Below, piece after piece: positions 44,252 through 54,725 of a DNA stretch of 64,000 nucleotides (position 1 is its first letter; the number at the start of each line of letters is the position of its first letter). Position numbers and translations under genes: made by a program. The stretch lies in the NCBI RefSeq assembly GCF_014205215.1, contig NZ_JACHNC010000001.1, positions 997,001 through 1,061,000 on the forward strand. The letters are read 5' to 3'. Below the pieces are notes generated by a model that saw nothing but the letters and a program-made list of their open reading frames with translations, was not told the origin of the DNA and did not search any database. This DNA is from Actinoplanes lobatus. GTDB lineage: Bacteria; Actinomycetota; Actinomycetes; Mycobacteriales; Micromonosporaceae.

Positions 44252-46624
44252 ATGCAGACCCCGCCCCGGACCCCCGAGACCCGCCGGCGTGGCCCCAACG
44301 GCCGCTTTCTGCCCAGGCCGGAGCAGACAGAGGCGCAGCCGACCGAGGCCCCCGATCCCGTGACCGCCCCTGAGCCGTCCGCCACCGAACTGGTGGTGAC
44401 CGAGCGGGCCGCCGCCGCGGAACCGGTCAGCCCGGCGGCCGTGGCCGAGGCCGTGATCACCGAGCGCGAGGTGTCCGAGCTCACCGGGAGTGAGATGGTC
44501 GCCGACCTGAACGACGACGAGGACGACGAGGACGCCGACGAGACACCCGGCTACCTGCTGCCCGAGGACCGGTTCCACAACCGGGAGCTGTCCTGGCTCG
44601 ACTTCAACGCCCGGGTGCTGGCCCTGGCCGAGGACCCGGGGACGCCCCTGCTGGAGCGGGCGAAGTTCCTGGCCATCTTCGCCAGCAACCTCGACGAGTT
44701 CTACATGGTCCGGGTGGCCGGCCTGAAGCGCCGGCTGAGCGCCGGCCTGCCGGTCCGCGGCGGTGACCGGTCCCCGCTGCGGCACCAGATCGAGATGATC
44801 ACCGAGCGGACCGCCGACCTGGTCACCCGGCACGCCGCCTGCTTCGCCGACGAGGTCCGGCCGAAACTCGCGGCGGAGAGCATCGAGCTGGTCTCGTGGA
44901 AGGAGCTGGACGCTGCCGAGCAGGGGCGGCTGCGGACCTTCTTCCGGGAGCAGGTCTTCCCGGTCCTGACGCCGCTCGCCGTCGACCCGGCGCACCCGTT
45001 CCCGTACATCTCGAGTCGTTCGCTCAACCTGGCGGTGGCGCTGCGGTACCCGGAGGGCGACTCGCCGGAGCTGTTCGCCCGGGTCAAGGTGCCGAACAAC
45101 GTGCCCCGCTTCGTGACCGTGCAGAACGACAACCGCGGCGTGCGCTTCCTGCCGGTCGAGGAGCTCATCGCGGTCCACCTCAACCAGCTGTTCCCGGGGA
45201 TGCAGATCCTGGAGTGGCACCTGTTCCGGGTGACCCGCAACGCCGAGCTGGAGGTCGACGAGGACCGCGACGAGGACCTGCTCCAGGCCCTGGAGCGGGA
45301 GCTGGCGCAGCGCCGGTTCGGTCCGCCGGTGCGGCTGGAGGTGGCCGCGTCGATCAGCGATCACGTGCTCGACCTGCTGGTCCGCGAGCTCGACATGGAC
45401 AGTCAGGACGTGCTGCGGGTGCCCGGCCTGCTGGACCTGTCGGCGCTGTGGCAGGTGTTCGGCGAGTGCGACCGGGACGATCTGAAGGACCGCCCGTTCG
45501 TGCCGGCGACCCACCCGCACCTGGCCGACGGCGAGGTGCCGCGCAGCGTGTTCAACCGGCTGCGCGAGTCGGACATCCTGGTGCACCACCCGTACCACTC
45601 GTTCTCCACGAGCGTGCAGCGGTTCATCGAGCAGGCGGCGGCCGACCCCAACGTGCTGGCCATCAAGCAGACGCTGTACCGGACGTCGGGCGACTCCCCG
45701 ATCGTGGACGCCCTGGTCGACGCGGCGGCCGCCGGCAAGCAGGTGGTGGTGCTGGTCGAGGTGAAGGCCCGGTTCGACGAGGTGGCCAACATCGCCTGGG
45801 CGCGGACCCTGGAGCGGGCCGGCTGCCACGTGGTCTACGGCCTGGTCGGCCTGAAGACGCACTGCAAGACCGCCCTGGTGGTGCGGCAGGAGGGCAACCA
45901 GATCCGGCGCTACTGCCACATCGGCACCGGCAACTACCACCCCAAGACCGCCCGGCTGTACGAGGACTTCGGCATGCTGACCGCCGATCCGGAGGTGGGC
46001 GCCGACGTCACCGACCTGTTCAACGTGCTGACCGGGTACAGCCGTCAGACCACGTACCGGCGTCTCCTGGTGGCGCCGCACGGTGTCCGCAAGGGCCTGC
46101 TGGAGCGGGTCGACGAGCAGGCCCGGATCGCCCGGGAGGGCGGCGAGGCGCTGGTCCAGTTCAAGGTGAACTCGCTGGTCGACGAGAAGACCATCGACGC
46201 GCTGTACCGGGCCTCGCAGGACGGGGTCAAGGTGGACCTGATCATCCGGGGCATGTGCGCGCTGCGGCCCGGCATCGCCGGCCTGTCGGAGAACATCCGG
46301 GTCCGCTCGATCGTCGGCCGGTTCCTGGAGCACTCGCGGGTGTTCCGGTTCGGTCCCGGGCCGGACTCCGAGTACTGGATGGGCTCCGCCGACCTGATGC
46401 ACCGCAACCTGGACCGCCGGGTGGAGGCGCTGGTCAAGGTGACCCTGCCGTCGGCCCGCGAGGAGCTGCGGCACGTGCTGGAGTTCTCGATGGGCGAGCA
46501 GACCGAGGGCTGGGACCTGGACGCCGACGGTGTCTGGCACCGCGGCGCCGGCACCCCCGGCCGTCCGCAGGTGCACCTCCAGGCCGCCATGCTGCGCCGG
46601 ATCATCGGCAAGAAGCAGCACTGA
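44252..46624 (+). CDS. ppk: Polyphosphate kinase 1
   Basis: This 790-residue enzyme makes polyphosphate from ATP reversibly. An N-terminal extension of about 90 residues rich in Pro/Glu/Asp precedes the family start [20 protein letters not shown]. The phosphorylated histidine is His537 in GLKTHCK and the second catalytic His is 556 in [20 protein letters not shown], with the 19-residue spacing known in E. coli PPK (435/454). Four-domain architecture and length fit PPK1. The stop overlaps the next ATG by one base. Confidence 0.97.
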   Translation: MQTPPRTPETRRRGPNGRFLPRPEQTEAQPTEAPDPVTAPEPSATELVVTERAAAAEPVSPAAVAEAVITEREVSELTGSEMVADLNDDEDDEDADETPGYLLPEDRFHNRELSWLDFNARVLALAEDPGTPLLERAKFLAIFASNLDEFYMVRVAGLKRRLSAGLPVRGGDRSPLRHQIEMITERTADLVTRHAACFADEVRPKLAAESIELVSWKELDAAEQGRLRTFFREQVFPVLTPLAVDPAHPFPYISSRSLNLAVALRYPEGDSPELFARVKVPNNVPRFVTVQNDNRGVRFLPVEELIAVHLNQLFPGMQILEWHLFRVTRNAELEVDEDRDEDLLQALERELAQRRFGPPVRLEVAASISDHVLDLLVRELDMDSQDVLRVPGLLDLSALWQVFGECDRDDLKDRPFVPATHPHLADGEVPRSVFNRLRESDILVHHPYHSFSTSVQRFIEQAAADPNVLAIKQTLYRTSGDSPIVDALVDAAAAGKQVVVLVEVKARFDEVANIAWARTLERAGCHVVYGLVGLKTHCKTALVVRQEGNQIRRYCHIGTGNYHPKTARLYEDFGMLTADPEVGADVTDLFNVLTGYSRQTTYRRLLVAPHGVRKGLLERVDEQARIAREGGEALVQFKVNSLVDEKTIDALYRASQDGVKVDLIIRGMCALRPGIAGLSENIRVRSIVGRFLEHSRVFRFGPGPDSEYWMGSADLMHRNLDRRVEALVKVTLPSAREELRHVLEFSMGEQTEGWDLDADGVWHRGAGTPGRPQVHLQAAMLRRIIGKKQH

Positions 46625-47517
46625 TGCCGGCTGGTTCCACCGGGGCCGTCGAGCGGGCGGCAGGCGGGGTGCTCTACCGCCCGGCCGCTGCCGGTCTCGA
46701 GATCTGTGTGGTGCACCGGCCGCGCTACGACGACTGGAGCCTGCCCAAGGGCAAACTGTCCGACGGCGAGCCGCCGCTGGTCGCCGCGGTCCGGGAGGTC
46801 GAGGAGGAGACCGGCGCCGCCGGGATACCGCAGTTGCGGCTGCCCGACGTCGACTATCCGCTGCCCGGCGGGCGGCCGAAGAACGTGGCGTTCTGGCTGA
46901 TGCGGGCCGGTTCGGACGGTCCGGTGCGGGACACCGACGAGGTCGACGAGCTGGCGTGGCTGCCGTTGGCCGAGGCGGCCGCGCGGCTGACGTACGCCGA
47001 TGAACGCGAAATCGTGGCGCATGTCGCCGCTCTGCCGCCGGTGACCGCGGTGATCGCGCTGGTCCGGCACGCCCGGGCCGGGGAGCGCAGGAAGTGGGCC
47101 GGCCGTGACGAGCTGCGGCCGATCGATCCGGTCGGTGTGAGGCAGGCGGACCGGATCGCCGCCCTGCTCACCCCGTTGCGACCGCGGCGTCTGGTGGCGG
47201 CGCCGCCGCTGCGCTGCGCCCAGACGCTGGAACCGCTGGCCGCGGCGCTCGGCGGTCAGCCGATCGTGCGGGACAGCGCGGTCGCCGAGCCGCCCGGCCC
47301 GGACCGGTTGCCGGCCCGGCTGGCCGCGGCCCGGTCCCGGCTGGCCGAGCTGCGCGCACACGAGCGGGTGGTGGTGTGCAGCCAGGGCAAACTGATGCCG
47401 CATCTGCTCGCGTCGCTGCACGACGACGGCGCCGCCGAGCGGTTCAGAACGCCGAAGGGCGACGGCTGGCTGCTGACCTGGTCCGGCGACCGGTTGCTGG
47501 GCGCGTCCCGGCTGTGA
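46624..47517 (+). CDS. Nudix hydrolase fused to histidine-phosphatase domain (MutT1-like)
   Basis: This 297-residue protein has an N-terminal Nudix box GKLSDGEPPLVAAVREVEEE + TG (G-x5-E-x7-REVEEETG, about 41-63). From about 143 it has a C-terminal phosphoglycerate-mutase/histidine-phosphatase domain (LVRHARAGERRKWAG). The same fusion is mycobacterial MutT1, which clears oxidised nucleotides. It is coupled to ppk by TGATG, a conserved neighbour pair. Its last 74 bp overlap a convergent small membrane-protein gene. Confidence 0.92.
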   Translation: MPAGSTGAVERAAGGVLYRPAAAGLEICVVHRPRYDDWSLPKGKLSDGEPPLVAAVREVEEETGAAGIPQLRLPDVDYPLPGGRPKNVAFWLMRAGSDGPVRDTDEVDELAWLPLAEAAARLTYADEREIVAHVAALPPVTAVIALVRHARAGERRKWAGRDELRPIDPVGVRQADRIAALLTPLRPRRLVAAPPLRCAQTLEPLAAALGGQPIVRDSAVAEPPGPDRLPARLAAARSRLAELRAHERVVVCSQGKLMPHLLASLHDDGAAERFRTPKGDGWLLTWSGDRLLGASRL

Positions 47518-47899
47518 CGGCACGGCCCGGCGGGTCCGCCCGCCAGAGGCCGATCTGGTCGCCGGTCAGCCAGCGGGCCCGCCACAGCTCGTCCCGGCGG
47601 GGTTCCCAGTCCCGGTGGGGCAGCAGGGCGAGGCGCCAGCTCAGCACCCCGGCCAGGTACCACCCGTAGAGCGGGACGGCGCCCAGCCATCCGTCCAGCC
47701 TCCGGTACGAGCACCGCGGCGCCGCCCAGCAGACCGCGATCCCGGACCATCCGCAGGTGATCAGCCAGTCCAGCACCGGCCACCCGGTACGGTCCTCGGC
47801 CAGGTCGCCGAGAGTCCACCCGGGTACGACCGCGACGGCGAACAGTGCCGCCGCGACGGTGGCCCGGGCGGTCAGGCCGCGTGGTCTCGATCGGTCCAT
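47444..47899 (-). CDS. Small membrane protein of unknown function
   Basis: This 151-residue protein has two or three TM segments (TVAAALFAVAVVPGW, LDWLITCGWSGIAVC and LYGWYLAGVLSWRLAL). The C-terminal tail is basic, about 40 residues long, and overlaps the MutT1-like gene on the other strand. I do not recognise a family. The TM pattern supports it as coding, but the overlapping tail makes the exact end less certain. Confidence 0.6.
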   Translation of the reverse strand: MDRSRPRGLTARATVAAALFAVAVVPGWTLGDLAEDRTGWPVLDWLITCGWSGIAVCWAAPRCSYRRLDGWLGAVPLYGWYLAGVLSWRLALLPHRDWEPRRDELWRARWLTGDQIGLWRADPPGRAVTAGTRPATGRRTRSAASRRPSAF

Positions 47900-47943
47900 G
47901 CCCGGACCGTAGGCCGCCGGAACCGAACCGCGTGGCCACACGG

Positions 47944-47975
47944 AAAAGGCGTCCACCCAACGGTGGACGCCTTTT
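47944..47975 (-). terminator. Bidirectional terminator after the HU gene
   Basis: A 14-bp perfect stem (aaaaggcgtccacc / ggtggacgcctttt) with a 4-nt loop and T4/A4 flanks lies just after the HU stop. The T-runs on both strands suit termination in both directions. Confidence 0.88.
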
Positions 47976-47987
47976 CGTCGCCTCTGC

Positions 47988-48779
47988 TCAGCGGGCCTTG
48001 CGTGCAGAGGCGGTACGTGCCCGGGCCGGCGCCGCGGCCGGGGTGGCGGTCTTACGGGCGGTCCGCTTGGCCGGAGTGGCTTTCGCGGTGGTCGCCGTCT
48101 TCTTCGTGGCCGGCGCCGTGGCGGCCTTCTTGGTGGCCGTCTTCGTAGCCGGCGCCGTCTTGGTGGCGGTCGTCTTCTTGGCGGCCGTGGTCTTCGCGGT
48201 GGTCGCCTTGGTGGCCTTGGCGGCGGCCGTCTTCGTGGCCGCCTTCGTGGCCGTCGTCTTGGCCGGCGCCGCCTTGGTGGCGGTCGTCTTCTTGGCGGCC
48301 GCGGTCTTCGCGGTGGTCGCCTTGGTGGCCTTGGCGGCGGCCGTCTTCGTGGCCGCCTTCGTAGCGGTCGTCTTTGTAGCGGCCGTCTTTGTAGCGGTCG
48401 TCTTCGTAGCGGTCGTCTTGGCAGGCGCCGTCTTGGTGGCGGTCGTCTTCTTCGCGGCCGCGGTGGTCGCCGTCTTCTTGGCGGCGGTGGCCGCCTTCGC
48501 CGGTTTTCCGCTCGCCACCAGTTCGCGGAATGCGCTGCCCGCCTTGAAGACCGCGACCGACGTCTTCTTCACCTTGACCGGCTCACCGGTCCGCGGATTG
48601 CGCGCGGTGCGCGCATTGCGTGCCCGCTTCTCGAACGAACCGAATCCGGTGAGCGCGACCTTGTCACCCTTGGCAACGGCGTTCTGCACCTCACTGATGA
48701 ACGCGTCCAAAGCCAGGGTCGCCGTCTTCCTGTCTCCCAGCCTGCCGGCGAGCGCCTCGATGAGCTCGGCCTTGTTCAC
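47988..48779 (-). CDS. hup: Nucleoid protein HU with lysine/alanine-rich tail
   Basis: This 263-residue protein has a DNA-bending HU domain (1-92; VNKAELIEALAGRLGDRKTA and the beta arm ARNPRTGEPVKVKKTS). A 170-residue tail of K/A/T/P follows, like mycobacterial HupB and Streptomyces HupS. The tail contains an internal duplication of about 110 bp. The GTG start is preceded by aggagg. It lies next to leuCD, as in mycobacteria. Confidence 0.95.
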   Translation of the reverse strand: MNKAELIEALAGRLGDRKTATLALDAFISEVQNAVAKGDKVALTGFGSFEKRARNARTARNPRTGEPVKVKKTSVAVFKAGSAFRELVASGKPAKAATAAKKTATTAAAKKTTATKTAPAKTTATKTTATKTAATKTTATKAATKTAAAKATKATTAKTAAAKKTTATKAAPAKTTATKAATKTAAAKATKATTAKTTAAKKTTATKTAPATKTATKKAATAPATKKTATTAKATPAKRTARKTATPAAAPARARTASARKAR

Positions 48780-48896
48780 GATTTCCTCCTGGGCGTGACG
48801 TGAGAACTGGCCCGTCGAAGGCCATTCTGCGCGCACGGTATGCCCTGTGACCCGGTTACAGAAACATTCAGGGGAAAAATGCGTTGTGTCCCAACG

Positions 48897-48933
48897 AATT
48901 CGCCCCTGCCGGGTGACCCGGCAGGGGCGAATT
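48897..48933 (-). terminator. Terminator of leuCD
   Basis: A 17-bp perfect inverted repeat (aattcgcccctgccggg / cccggcaggggcgaatt) with a 3-nt loop lies 12 nt after the leuD stop. It stands between leuD and the HU promoter. Confidence 0.85.
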
Positions 48934-48945
48934 GGCGATGCGGAA

Positions 48946-49536
48946 CTAAAGAACGACGGCCGGCTTGAAAGCGGGGCGGCCCTTCTCGTACGCGGTAATC
49001 GCGCCTTCGTGCCGCAGCGTCAGTCCGATGTCGTCGAGGCCCTCCATGAGGCGCCAGCGACTGAAATCGTCGATCGGGAACCCGTAGGCGGCGTCGTCCA
49101 CCCGGACCACGCGGCCCTCCAGGTCGACGGTGATCTCCTTCTCCGGCTCGCTCTCGGCGAGGTCCCAGAGGCTCTCCACGATCTTCTGGTCCAGCTGGAT
49201 CGGGAGCAGGCCCTCCTTGAGGGAGTTGCCGCGGAAGATGTCACCGAAGCGGGAGGCGATGACCGCCTTGAAGCCCCAGTCGCGCAGCGCCCAGACGGCG
49301 TGCTGCCGGGACGAGCCGGTGCCGAAGTTCGGTCCGGCGACCAGGATGGTGGCGCCCGCGTGCCGCGGCCGGTTCAGCACGAAGTCCGGGTCCTCGCGCC
49401 AGGCGTTGAAGAGCCCGTCCTCGAAGCCGGTCCGGGTGACCCGCTTCAGGTAGACCGCCGGGATGATCTGGTCGGTGTCCACGTCGGAGCGGCGCAGGGG
49501 CATGACCTTGCCGCTGTGGGTGACGAACTTGTCCAT
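48946..49536 (-). CDS. leuD: 3-isopropylmalate dehydratase small subunit
   Basis: This 196-residue partner of LeuC in leucine synthesis isomerises 2- to 3-isopropylmalate. It begins [20 protein letters not shown], with [13 protein letters not shown], and carries the swivelling-domain motif [17 protein letters not shown]. The ATG follows gggagacatc, and the gene lies 20 nt after leuC. Length is as expected. Confidence 0.97.
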   Translation of the reverse strand: MDKFVTHSGKVMPLRRSDVDTDQIIPAVYLKRVTRTGFEDGLFNAWREDPDFVLNRPRHAGATILVAGPNFGTGSSRQHAVWALRDWGFKAVIASRFGDIFRGNSLKEGLLPIQLDQKIVESLWDLAESEPEKEITVDLEGRVVRVDDAAYGFPIDDFSRWRLMEGLDDIGLTLRHEGAITAYEKGRPAFKPAVVL

Positions 49537-49556
49537 GACTGATGTCTCCCGGCTGG

Positions 49557-51011
49557 TCAGAGGTCGGCGGGGGCGGCCAGCCGGCCGACCACGGCGGTGG
49601 CGGCGGCGACCTGCGGTGAGACCAGGTGGGTGCGCCCGCCCTTGCCCTGCCGGCCCTCGAAGTTGCGGTTGGAGGTGGACGCGGCGCGCTGACCGGGGCT
49701 GAGCGTGTCCGGGTTCATGCCCAGGCACATGGAACAGCCGGCGAACCGCCACTCGGCGCCCGCCTCGGTGAAGACCTTGTCCAGGCCCTCGGCCTCGGCC
49801 TGCTCGCGCACCTGGTAGGAGCCCGGCACGATCATCATGCGGACGCCGTCGGCCACCGTGCGGCCACGGATCACGTCGGCGGCGGCGCGCAGGTCCTCGA
49901 GCCGGCCGTTGGTGCACGAGCCGACGAAGACCACGTCGACCGGGACCTCACGGAACGGGGTGCCCGGGGTGAGGTCCATGTACGCCAGCGCGCGCTCGGC
50001 AGCGGTGCGCTCGACGTCGTCCAGGAAGTCCTCCGGGTTCGGCACCACGCTGTTCAGCGCCGCGCCCTGGCCCGGGTTGGTGCCCCAGGTGATGAACGGG
50101 CTGATCTGCGAGGCGTCCAGGATGATCTCGGTGTCGTACTCGGCGTCCTCATCGGTGGCGAGGGTCTTCCAGTACCCGACCGCGGCGTCCCACTGCTCGC
50201 CCTTCGGGGCGTGCTGACGGCCCTCGAGGTACGCGAACGTGGTCTCGTCCGGCGCGATCATGCCGGCCTTGGCGCCCCACTCGATCGACATGTTGCAGAT
50301 CGTCATCCGGCCCTCCATGGAGAGCTTGCGGATGGCCTCGCCGCGGTACTCCACGATGTGGCCGTTGCCGCCGCCGGTGCCGGTCTGCGTGATCAGGGCG
50401 AGGATCAGGTCCTTCGCGGAGACGCCCGGGCCCAGCTCGCCGACCACGGTGACGGCCATCGTCTTCGGCTTGGCCTGCGGCAGCGTCTGGGTGGCGAGCA
50501 CGTGCTCGACCTCGCTGGTGCCGATGCCGAAGGCCAGCGCGCCGAACGCGCCGTGGGTCGCGGTGTGCGAGTCGCCGCAGACGATCGTCATGCCGGGCTG
50601 GGTGAGACCCAGCTGCGGGCCGATCACGTGCACGATGCCCTGGTTCACGTCACCCAGCGGGCGGATCTCGACACCGAACTCGGCGCAGTTCTTCCGCAGC
50701 GTCTCGATCTGCGTGCGCGAGGTCGTGTCGGCGATCGTGAACAGCTCACCGCGCTTGGTGTTGAACGCGGGGTCCGCATACCCGGTCGGGGTGTTGTGGT
50801 CCTCCGTCGCGAGCGTGAGGTCGGTCCGGCGAACCGGCCGGCCGGCCACCCGCAGACCGTCGAAGGCTTGCGGGCTGGTGACCTCGTGCAGCAGGTGCAG
50901 GTCGATGAAGAGCAGGTCGGGCTCACCCTCGGCCGTGCGCACCACGTGGTCATCCCAGACCTTCTCGGCCAGGGTCCTGGGTTTCCCGCTCTGGGGAGTG
51001 ACTCCCACCAT
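49557..51011 (-). CDS. leuC: 3-isopropylmalate dehydratase large subunit
   Basis: This 484-residue aconitase-family iron-sulfur enzyme shows [20 protein letters not shown] and the cluster cysteines in [14 protein letters not shown] and [27 protein letters not shown] is also present. It heads leuCD. The start codon is 8 nt after aggatg. The 49-bp intergenic to the IclR regulator holds an inverted repeat. Confidence 0.97.
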   Translation of the reverse strand: MVGVTPQSGKPRTLAEKVWDDHVVRTAEGEPDLLFIDLHLLHEVTSPQAFDGLRVAGRPVRRTDLTLATEDHNTPTGYADPAFNTKRGELFTIADTTSRTQIETLRKNCAEFGVEIRPLGDVNQGIVHVIGPQLGLTQPGMTIVCGDSHTATHGAFGALAFGIGTSEVEHVLATQTLPQAKPKTMAVTVVGELGPGVSAKDLILALITQTGTGGGNGHIVEYRGEAIRKLSMEGRMTICNMSIEWGAKAGMIAPDETTFAYLEGRQHAPKGEQWDAAVGYWKTLATDEDAEYDTEIILDASQISPFITWGTNPGQGAALNSVVPNPEDFLDDVERTAAERALAYMDLTPGTPFREVPVDVVFVGSCTNGRLEDLRAAADVIRGRTVADGVRMMIVPGSYQVREQAEAEGLDKVFTEAGAEWRFAGCSMCLGMNPDTLSPGQRAASTSNRNFEGRQGKGGRTHLVSPQVAAATAVVGRLAAPADL

Positions 51012-51015
51012 CTGG

Positions 51016-51036
51016 ACATCCTAAATTCTGGAATGT
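51016..51036. promoter_or_regulatory. Candidate operator between leuC and the IclR regulator
   Basis: The imperfect inverted repeat ACATCC-N8-GGAATGT lies in the 49-bp divergent gap. An IclR regulator of the NdgR type encoded next door is the likely binder, controlling leuCD and itself. This is inferred from position. Confidence 0.5.
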
Positions 51037-51060
51037 ATGTTTCGGCTTGTGGGACACAGT

Positions 51061-51747
51061 ATGAGCGGTGTAGGCGTTCTCGACAAGGCGGTAGTCATCC
51101 TCGCCGCGTGTGTCGACGGCGCCAGCCTGGCCGAACTCGTCGAGCGCACCAAGCTGCCGCGGGCGACCGCACATCGCCTGGCCCAAGCTCTGGAGATTCA
51201 TCGGATGCTGGTGCGGGACACTCAAGGAAGATGGCGTCCAGGACCGAGATTGGGCGAGTTGGCCAATGCCGCACCGGACGTTCTCCTGACCGCCGCCGAG
51301 CCTCTTCTGTCCGCGTTGCGGGACGCGACCGGCGAGAGCGCTCAGCTCTACCTGCGCCGTGCCGATGAGCGCATCTGCGTCGCCGCCGCCGAGCGCGCCA
51401 GTGGCCTGCGCGACACCGTGCCGGTCGGCTCGGTGCTGCCGATGGTCGCCGGTTCGGCCGCCCAGATCCTGCTCGCGTGGGAGCCGCCCGAGGCGGTGAT
51501 GCCGCTCCTGCCGCGCTGCAAGTTCACCGGCCGCACGCTGGCCGAGGTCCGCCGCCGCGGCTGGGCACAGAGCGTCGCCGAACGCGAGCCGGGTGTGGCG
51601 AGCGTCTCCGCGCCGATCCGCGACCGGACCGGCCGGGTGATCGCGTCCATCTCGATAAGCGGTCCGATCGAGCGACTGGGCCGCCGACCCGGTGAGCGTC
51701 ACGCCATGGCCGTCGTCCGCGCCGGCCAGCGCCTGTCCGGCCTCTGA
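51061..51747 (+). CDS. ndgR: IclR family regulator (NdgR/AreB-like)
   Basis: This 228-residue protein has an N-terminal winged helix (VLDKAVVILAACVDGASLAE and KLPRATAHRLAQAL) and a C-terminal IclR effector domain (AQLYLRRADERICVAAAERA). In Streptomyces and mycobacteria the divergent gene next to leuCD encodes NdgR/AreB, a regulator of leucine and other amino-acid genes. The ATG at 51061 is preferred; an upstream GTG-type start at 51037 would run into the operator region. Confidence 0.9.
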   Translation: MSGVGVLDKAVVILAACVDGASLAELVERTKLPRATAHRLAQALEIHRMLVRDTQGRWRPGPRLGELANAAPDVLLTAAEPLLSALRDATGESAQLYLRRADERICVAAAERASGLRDTVPVGSVLPMVAGSAAQILLAWEPPEAVMPLLPRCKFTGRTLAEVRRRGWAQSVAEREPGVASVSAPIRDRTGRVIASISISGPIERLGRRPGERHAMAVVRAGQRLSGL

Positions 51748-51869
51748 CCCTCCTCCCCTCGCCACCCCGTCCGCCCCGCCTCCGAGCGGGGCGGCTTCAT
51801 TTCCCCCTCCCCCACGCGGCGCGGCTTCGCCTCCGGCGAAAGATCGCGATGAGTGGATAGGCTGCCGCC

Positions 51870-54671
51870 GTGAGGCTCTTCGGGCAGGGCGATCGGCTCT
51901 TCGGGCGCGAAACCGAATGCGCCGTCCTGGACGGCCTCCTCTCCGGGGCGCGATCCGGGCACAGCGCGGCCTTGGTGCTGCGCGGCGAGGCCGGCACGGG
52001 CAAGACCGCATTGCTTCGGTACGCGCTGAGCACGGCACCCGGCGCACCAGCCGGAAGCGGCGCGCCCGCCGGAGGCAGTGCGCCCGCCGGAAACGGCGCC
52101 GGGGCGCTCGTCATCAGCGGTGTCGAGGCGGAGGCCGGGCTGCCGTACGCCGGGCTGCACCGCCTGCTCATCCCGCTCCTGCCGGAACGCGGCCACCTCC
52201 CGCCCGCCCAGCGCGCCGCCCTGGAGGTGGCCTGCGGTCTCACCGACGGCCCCACCCCCGACCTCTACCTGGTCAGCCTCGCCGCGCTCACCCTGCTGGC
52301 GGCCGCACCCCGGCTCTGTGTCGTCGACGACGTGCACTGGCTCGACCCGGACTCGGCCCGCGCCCTCGCCTTCGTGGCCCGCCGCCTGCACGCCGAGGGT
52401 GTCGTCCTGCTGTTCGGCCAGCGGGTGGTCGCCGAGGATCCGGGGCTGCTCGCCGGCCTGGACGTGCTGGAGGTCACCGGCCTGGCCCGGGACGCCGCCA
52501 TGGCGCTGCTCTCCGACGTGGTCGCCGGCGACCTGGACCTGGGTCTGGCCGAGCACGTCGCCCAGAGCACCGGCGGCAACCCGCTGGCCCTCACCGACCT
52601 GGGCCGGGAACTCACCGCCGAGCAGCTGCGCGGCGCCTCCCCGCTGCCCGAGCCGGTGCCGATCGGCAGCCGTCTGGAGGCGCACTACTCGGCGCGGGTC
52701 AGCGGCTACCCGGACGCCACCCGGACCTGGCTGGTGCTCGCGGCGGCCGGGGCGGGCGCCCGCCACGACCATCTGCTGGCCGCCGCCGGGCTCCTGGCCG
52801 TCCGGCCGGAGGACGCCGCGCCCGCCGAGTCGGACCGGCTGGTGTCCGGCACCCCGCCGGTGGTGTTCCGGCATCCCCTGGTCCGCTCGGCGGTCTACGG
52901 CGACGCCCCGCCCCCGCGCCGCCGGGCCGCGCACGCCGCCCTGGCCGCCGCGATCACCGGTGACGCCGACGCCGACCGCCGCGCCTGGCACCTGGCCGCC
53001 GCCACCGCCGCGCCGGACGAGACGGTCGCCGCCGAACTGGAGCGCCGTGCCGACCGGGCCGGCGCCCGGGGCGGGCACGCCGCCCGGGCCACCTTCCTGA
53101 GCCGGGCGGCCGAGCTGACCCCGGACGAGACGGTCCGCACCGGACGCCGGGTGGAGGCGGCCGCCGCCGCGATGACGGCCGGCGCGCCCGCCCGGGCCCT
53201 GCTGCTGCTGGAGACCGCCGACGACGATCACCTGTCCGGGCCGGCCCGCGGGTCGGCGCTGCTCACCCGGGCCCTGGCCACGGTCAACACCGGCGCGCCG
53301 ACCGCGCTGCGGGACGCCACCGCGCTCTGCCTGGAGGCGGCCGGCGCGTTCGGCGCCGACCACGGCCGGGCCCGGCGGGCCGCGGTGCAGGCCGTCGACC
53401 ACGCCATCGGCGCGGAACACCTGTCGTCGGTGAGCGAGACCACGGTCGCGGCCGAGGCCGCCCGGCTCGCCGCCACCGATCCGGACGGGCTGGACGGGCT
53501 CCTGCTGGCCGGTTACGCGTCGTTCATCCAGGACGGGTACGCCGCCTGCGTACCCCCGCTGCGCCGGGCGATCGCCGCGATCGCCGACCCGGCCCTCCCG
53601 GACGAGACGCTGCGCCGCCGGTTCGTCGTCGGGATCAACTACTGCAACCTGCTCTGGGACGACGACACGAAACTGCTGCTGCTGGACCGGGCGGAGGCCG
53701 CCGCCCGGCGTACCGGCGCCCTGCACACGCTGGACCTGGTCCACTTCGTCGGCGCGATGACCGGCGCGGCGCTGGGCCGGCTGCGGCACGCCGACCGGCA
53801 CGACGCCGCCGGGCAGCGGCTGCGCCGGTCGATCGGCATCACCGCCGAGCAGGAGCAGGTGTGGCGGCATCCGGAACTGGTGGCCTGGCGTGCCCCGGAC
53901 GGCTTCCGCGAGACGGTTCCGCAGGCCCTGGGGGTCTTCGCGATGCTGCACATGGGCGGCATGCACACGGTCACCCGGCTCGCCGTGGCCGGTCTGGAGA
54001 TCGCGAGCGGCGCCTATCCGGCCGCCCGTGAGCTGCTGCTGGACATCGTCGACCTGGGCCGGCCCCGCCGGTACGCCTGGGCGCTGCCCGATCTCGTCGA
54101 GGCCGCCGTCCGGTCCGGCGACCGCGCGACGGCCGAACTCGCCTGCGCCGACCTGACCTCGGCCGCCGTCAACAGCGGCACACCCCGGGCTCTGGGCCTG
54201 CTCGACCGGTCCCGGGCCCTGCTGGCCGCGCCCGGGGAGGCCGAGGAGCACTACCGCGCCGCCGTCGAGCGGCTCGCCACCACACCGGCGTACGGCGACC
54301 TGGCCCGGGCCCGGCTGCTCTACGGCGAGTGGCTGCGCCGCCGACGGCGCCGGCGGGACGCCCGGGACCAGCTCGCCGCGGCGCTGGAGATGTTCGAGGA
54401 GGCCGGGGCCACGGTGTTCGCCGGGCGCGCCCGTGCCGAGCTGGGGGCGACCGGGGAAAGTGTGCGCTCACCCGTACCGAAGGAGAGCGAAACGGCCTTG
54501 ACCCCGCAGGAGGCCGCCGTGGCCCGCCTGGCCGGCGCCGGGGCGACGAACGCGGAGATCGCCGCGCACCTCTACCTGAGCCCCAGCACGGTCGACTACC
54601 ACCTGCGGAAGGTGTTCCGGAAGCTCGGCGTCACCTCGCGGCGGCGGTTGCGGGGAGTGTTGCACGACTGA
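51870..54671 (+). CDS. Large ATP-binding LuxR-family regulator (LAL)
   Basis: This 933-residue protein has an N-terminal STAND/AAA-like ATPase with Walker A GEAGTGKT (39-46) and Walker B LCVVDDVHWLDPDSA (about 150). A long helical repeat middle follows. The C-terminal LuxR helix-turn-helix is LTPQEAAVARLAGAGATNAE, with STVDYHLRKVFRKLGV. LAL proteins are transcription activators often sited near transport or secondary-metabolism genes. A low-complexity Gly/Ala-Pro stretch lies at about 52-72. The target is unknown; the hydrolase/MBL pair downstream is a candidate. Confidence 0.9.
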   Translation: MRLFGQGDRLFGRETECAVLDGLLSGARSGHSAALVLRGEAGTGKTALLRYALSTAPGAPAGSGAPAGGSAPAGNGAGALVISGVEAEAGLPYAGLHRLLIPLLPERGHLPPAQRAALEVACGLTDGPTPDLYLVSLAALTLLAAAPRLCVVDDVHWLDPDSARALAFVARRLHAEGVVLLFGQRVVAEDPGLLAGLDVLEVTGLARDAAMALLSDVVAGDLDLGLAEHVAQSTGGNPLALTDLGRELTAEQLRGASPLPEPVPIGSRLEAHYSARVSGYPDATRTWLVLAAAGAGARHDHLLAAAGLLAVRPEDAAPAESDRLVSGTPPVVFRHPLVRSAVYGDAPPPRRRAAHAALAAAITGDADADRRAWHLAAATAAPDETVAAELERRADRAGARGGHAARATFLSRAAELTPDETVRTGRRVEAAAAAMTAGAPARALLLLETADDDHLSGPARGSALLTRALATVNTGAPTALRDATALCLEAAGAFGADHGRARRAAVQAVDHAIGAEHLSSVSETTVAAEAARLAATDPDGLDGLLLAGYASFIQDGYAACVPPLRRAIAAIADPALPDETLRRRFVVGINYCNLLWDDDTKLLLLDRAEAAARRTGALHTLDLVHFVGAMTGAALGRLRHADRHDAAGQRLRRSIGITAEQEQVWRHPELVAWRAPDGFRETVPQALGVFAMLHMGGMHTVTRLAVAGLEIASGAYPAARELLLDIVDLGRPRRYAWALPDLVEAAVRSGDRATAELACADLTSAAVNSGTPRALGLLDRSRALLAAPGEAEEHYRAAVERLATTPAYGDLARARLLYGEWLRRRRRRRDARDQLAAALEMFEEAGATVFAGRARAELGATGESVRSPVPKESETALTPQEAAVARLAGAGATNAEIAAHLYLSPSTVDYHLRKVFRKLGVTSRRRLRGVLHD

Positions 54672-54725
54672 CTACGAGTTCCACGGGATTCGCCGGTGGG
54701 CGCGTTCCCACCAGGATCGTAGGAC

